NCBI GenBank assembly: GCA_946480535.1
Contig: CAMLKA010000038.1
Location: forward strand, 1 to 6,895
DNA length: 6,895 nucleotides
DNA from: an uncultured Candidatus Saccharibacteria bacterium
GTDB lineage: Bacteria > Patescibacteria > Saccharimonadia > Saccharimonadales > UBA1547
Direction of reading: 5' to 3'
A model generated the notes under the pieces. The model saw only the letters and a program-made list of their open reading frames with translations, made no database searches and was not told the origin of the DNA. Positions 5,917 through 6,895 of this stretch are shown in pieces. Numbering within the stretch: position 1 is the stretch's first letter; every line of letters begins with the position of its first letter. Both the position numbers and the translations under genes were made by a program.

Positions 5917-5996
5917 AGTCGCTGTTTTAGCTCGGCTCCATATTCATCACCCTCGAGCGCAAGGTCAACAACCGCTTTGAATGGTTGCTGCTTATC
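5907..5996 (-). other. In-frame coding-like extension after the Nudix stop codon (29 codons and TAA)
   Basis: Directly after the Nudix TAA (5997-5999), the same frame stays open for 29 codons to a second TAA at 5907-5909. It reads like protein, including PFKAVVDLALEGDEYGAEL followed by KQRLDN, with balanced composition and no rare-looking stretch. No ATG, GTG or TTG occurs in it, so it cannot be an independent gene with a normal start. Either the Nudix protein was formerly about 211 residues and lost its tail to a nonsense mutation, or some ribosomes read through, or the resemblance to coding sequence is chance. The distal end overlaps the -35 region of the next operon. Confidence 0.5.
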
Positions 5997-6542
5997 TTAT
6001 CCCTCTTGTTTAATTGCTTGGAGCTGGTCGTAAGCGTAAAAAACGGCCGCAACATCAACCATCGCTCCCGTACGAGCATTTTCAATGAGTTCATCAATCG
6101 AAATTAACTTCACGTCAACAAACTCGGTCTCATCAAGCTCCTGCTCCCCCGCAATAACGCAGTTGCGAGCAATGAAAAAGTGACCTTCGGCATTCGAATA
6201 GGCATCTTTGTACACTTTCCCTAAATACTGGATGTCTGTCGTTGCATAGCCCGTCTCTTCGCGTAGCTCGCGCAGAGCAACCGCCTCCAGGTCTTCGCCT
6301 TCTTCAGCGAGGCCGCCTGGGATATCCTGCAAGACAACCTCGGGACCAGCCCGGAATTGCTCGGCGATAATCACTTTATTGTCCGGAGTGAGTGCAATAA
6401 CAGAGGCAACTCTAGTGCCGTTTGAATCGACGATCGTATAAGTATCTTCGCGCCCATCAGGGGCTTGGAATGTCTTTTCGACGAGCGTGCGCCACCCAGA
6501 TTTTGTGACCCTATCATCTTTGACTTTTGGCCACGGCACCAT
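5997..6542 (-). CDS. Nudix hydrolase, ADP-ribose pyrophosphatase-like
   Basis: The protein has 181 residues. A complete Nudix box spans 77-99 and fits GX5EX7REUXEEXGU: G77, E83, R91-E92, E95-E96, G98. It should bind divalent metal and split a nucleoside diphosphate linked to another group. The part before it (VIIAEQFRAG at 57-66, then VVLQDIPGG) is typical of the ADP-ribose/nucleotide-sugar pyrophosphatase branch, which recycles ADP-ribose in the cytoplasm; the exact substrate cannot be read from sequence. ATG 6540-6542 begins two bases after the gatB stop with only a weak Shine-Dalgarno (GGA), suggesting translational coupling and a shared transcript with gatB. The stop is followed by an in-frame coding-like extension, so the C-terminus may be shortened here. 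Confidence 0.92.
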   Translation of the reverse strand: MVPWPKVKDDRVTKSGWRTLVEKTFQAPDGREDTYTIVDSNGTRVASVIALTPDNKVIIAEQFRAGPEVVLQDIPGGLAEEGEDLEAVALRELREETGYATTDIQYLGKVYKDAYSNAEGHFFIARNCVIAGEQELDETEFVDVKLISIDELIENARTGAMVDVAAVFYAYDQLQAIKQEG

Positions 6543-6544
6543 TG

Positions 6545-6895
6545 CTATAATCCAAGCTTCTTACGAATTGCCTGCTGTGCCATAGCAGGGTTTGCCTTGC
6601 CCTGTGACTTTTTCATCACCTGACCAACGAGGAAACCGATGGCTTTTTCTTGCCCAGCCTTAATGTCCTCAAGAGATTTAGCACTGGCAGGATCCGCAAG
6701 AACCTCATCGACAACGGCGTCAATTGCACCCTCATCGCTTTCCTGGATCAGGTTCTTTGACTCAGCGATTTCTAGTGCAGTTTTTCCTTCGTATGCATCG
6801 TTAAAGAATTCAAGGAATACTTCTTTCGCACCCGTAGAGCTAAGCTGGTTGCTTTCGACAAGCTTTGAAAGACCCAGCAAACGGCGTGGACCAAC
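6545..6895 (-). CDS. gatB: Aspartyl/glutamyl-tRNA amidotransferase subunit B, C-terminal part, cut by the right edge
   Basis: The frame is open from the right edge (116 residues visible, VGPRRLLGLSKLVESNQLSS...) to TAG 6545-6547. The visible part is the C-terminal GatB/YqeY tail domain: an STGAKEVFLEFFN helix, then EGAIDAVVDEVLADP, then KAGQEKAIGFLVGQVMKKS and KANPAMAQQAIRKKLGL, all characteristic of GatB. In the GatCAB complex this subunit binds mischarged Glu-tRNA(Gln) or Asp-tRNA(Asn), and its tail domain contacts the tRNA. The kinase-like catalytic core lies outside the window. The TTG at 6878-6880 is an internal leucine codon, not a start. The Nudix gene follows after two bases. Confidence 0.95.
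   Translation of the reverse strand, partial: VGPRRLLGLSKLVESNQLSSTGAKEVFLEFFNDAYEGKTALEIAESKNLIQESDEGAIDAVVDEVLADPASAKSLEDIKAGQEKAIGFLVGQVMKKSQGKANPAMAQQAIRKKLGL

Noticed and set aside
5907..5996. A separate small gene after the Nudix gene
   Set aside because: There is no ATG, GTG or TTG in the coding-like frame; it is reported instead as an in-frame extension beyond the stop.
6545..6880. Treating the TTG at 6878-6880 as the start of a small separate protein
   Set aside because: The frame continues upstream to the window edge in sequence typical of GatB, so this is the tail of gatB and not a short gene.
1..6895. CRISPR arrays, insertion sequences, prophage or defence genes, tRNA genes
   Set aside because: No regularly spaced repeats, transposase or integrase motifs, long terminal repeats or cloverleaf-like sequences were seen, and the window is almost fully filled by identifiable genes.

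Overview
The window looks like chromosome from a Patescibacteria/CPR bacterium, most likely Candidatus Saccharibacteria (TM7). This is inferred from the gene set: a PilB/GspE-type pilus ATPase, a DUF5665 protein, a YtxH protein, a GatB of the GatCAB type and a DnaE with an intact-looking PHP domain. It also fits the moderate GC content and very tight packing. No search was run, so the placement is provisional. All genes read normally with the standard bacterial code. I see no tRNA or rRNA gene, CRISPR array, insertion sequence, integrase or phage gene.

Layout. Bases 1-524 (minus) hold the N-terminal part of a type IV pilus/type II secretion assembly ATPase that runs off the left edge. A 127-base divergent spacer follows, with two dyads and an extended -10 box. 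Bases 652-1137 (plus) encode a short SPOUT (TrmH/SpoU) RNA methyltransferase. It converges on dnaE (1144-4890, minus), the replicative DNA polymerase III alpha subunit, with only six bases between the stop codons and an 18-base near-palindrome at the junction. Upstream of dnaE are its promoter and a 12-bp perfect hairpin that ends the preceding operon. That operon (5836 down to 4960, minus) encodes three small membrane or envelope proteins: a DUF948/YtxG-like protein, a YtxH protein and a DUF5665 protein. It has its own promoter with a perfect -10 box and a Shine-Dalgarno sequence. Further upstream, also on the minus strand, are the end of gatB (6545-6895, entering from the right edge) and a Nudix hydrolase gene two bases after it (5997-6542).

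Working together. gatB and the Nudix gene are probably co-transcribed (tRNA-dependent amidation and nucleotide-sugar/ADP-ribose clean-up). The ytxGH-like operon is probably an envelope or stress module. dnaE and the methyltransferase are single housekeeping units.

Most notable points. (1) dnaE and the methyltransferase share an identical 10-mer, GCTATACTAG, placed so that transcription should start at or within a few bases of the ATG, with no Shine-Dalgarno; this suggests leaderless mRNAs. (2) The Nudix stop codon is followed in the same frame by 29 further coding-looking codons, suggesting a recent nonsense mutation or stop-codon readthrough. (3) The DUF5665 gene ends in five consecutive in-frame stop codons. 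(4) The three-gene membrane cassette has an inverted repeat over its -35 region. I see no clearly new multi-gene system beyond these.
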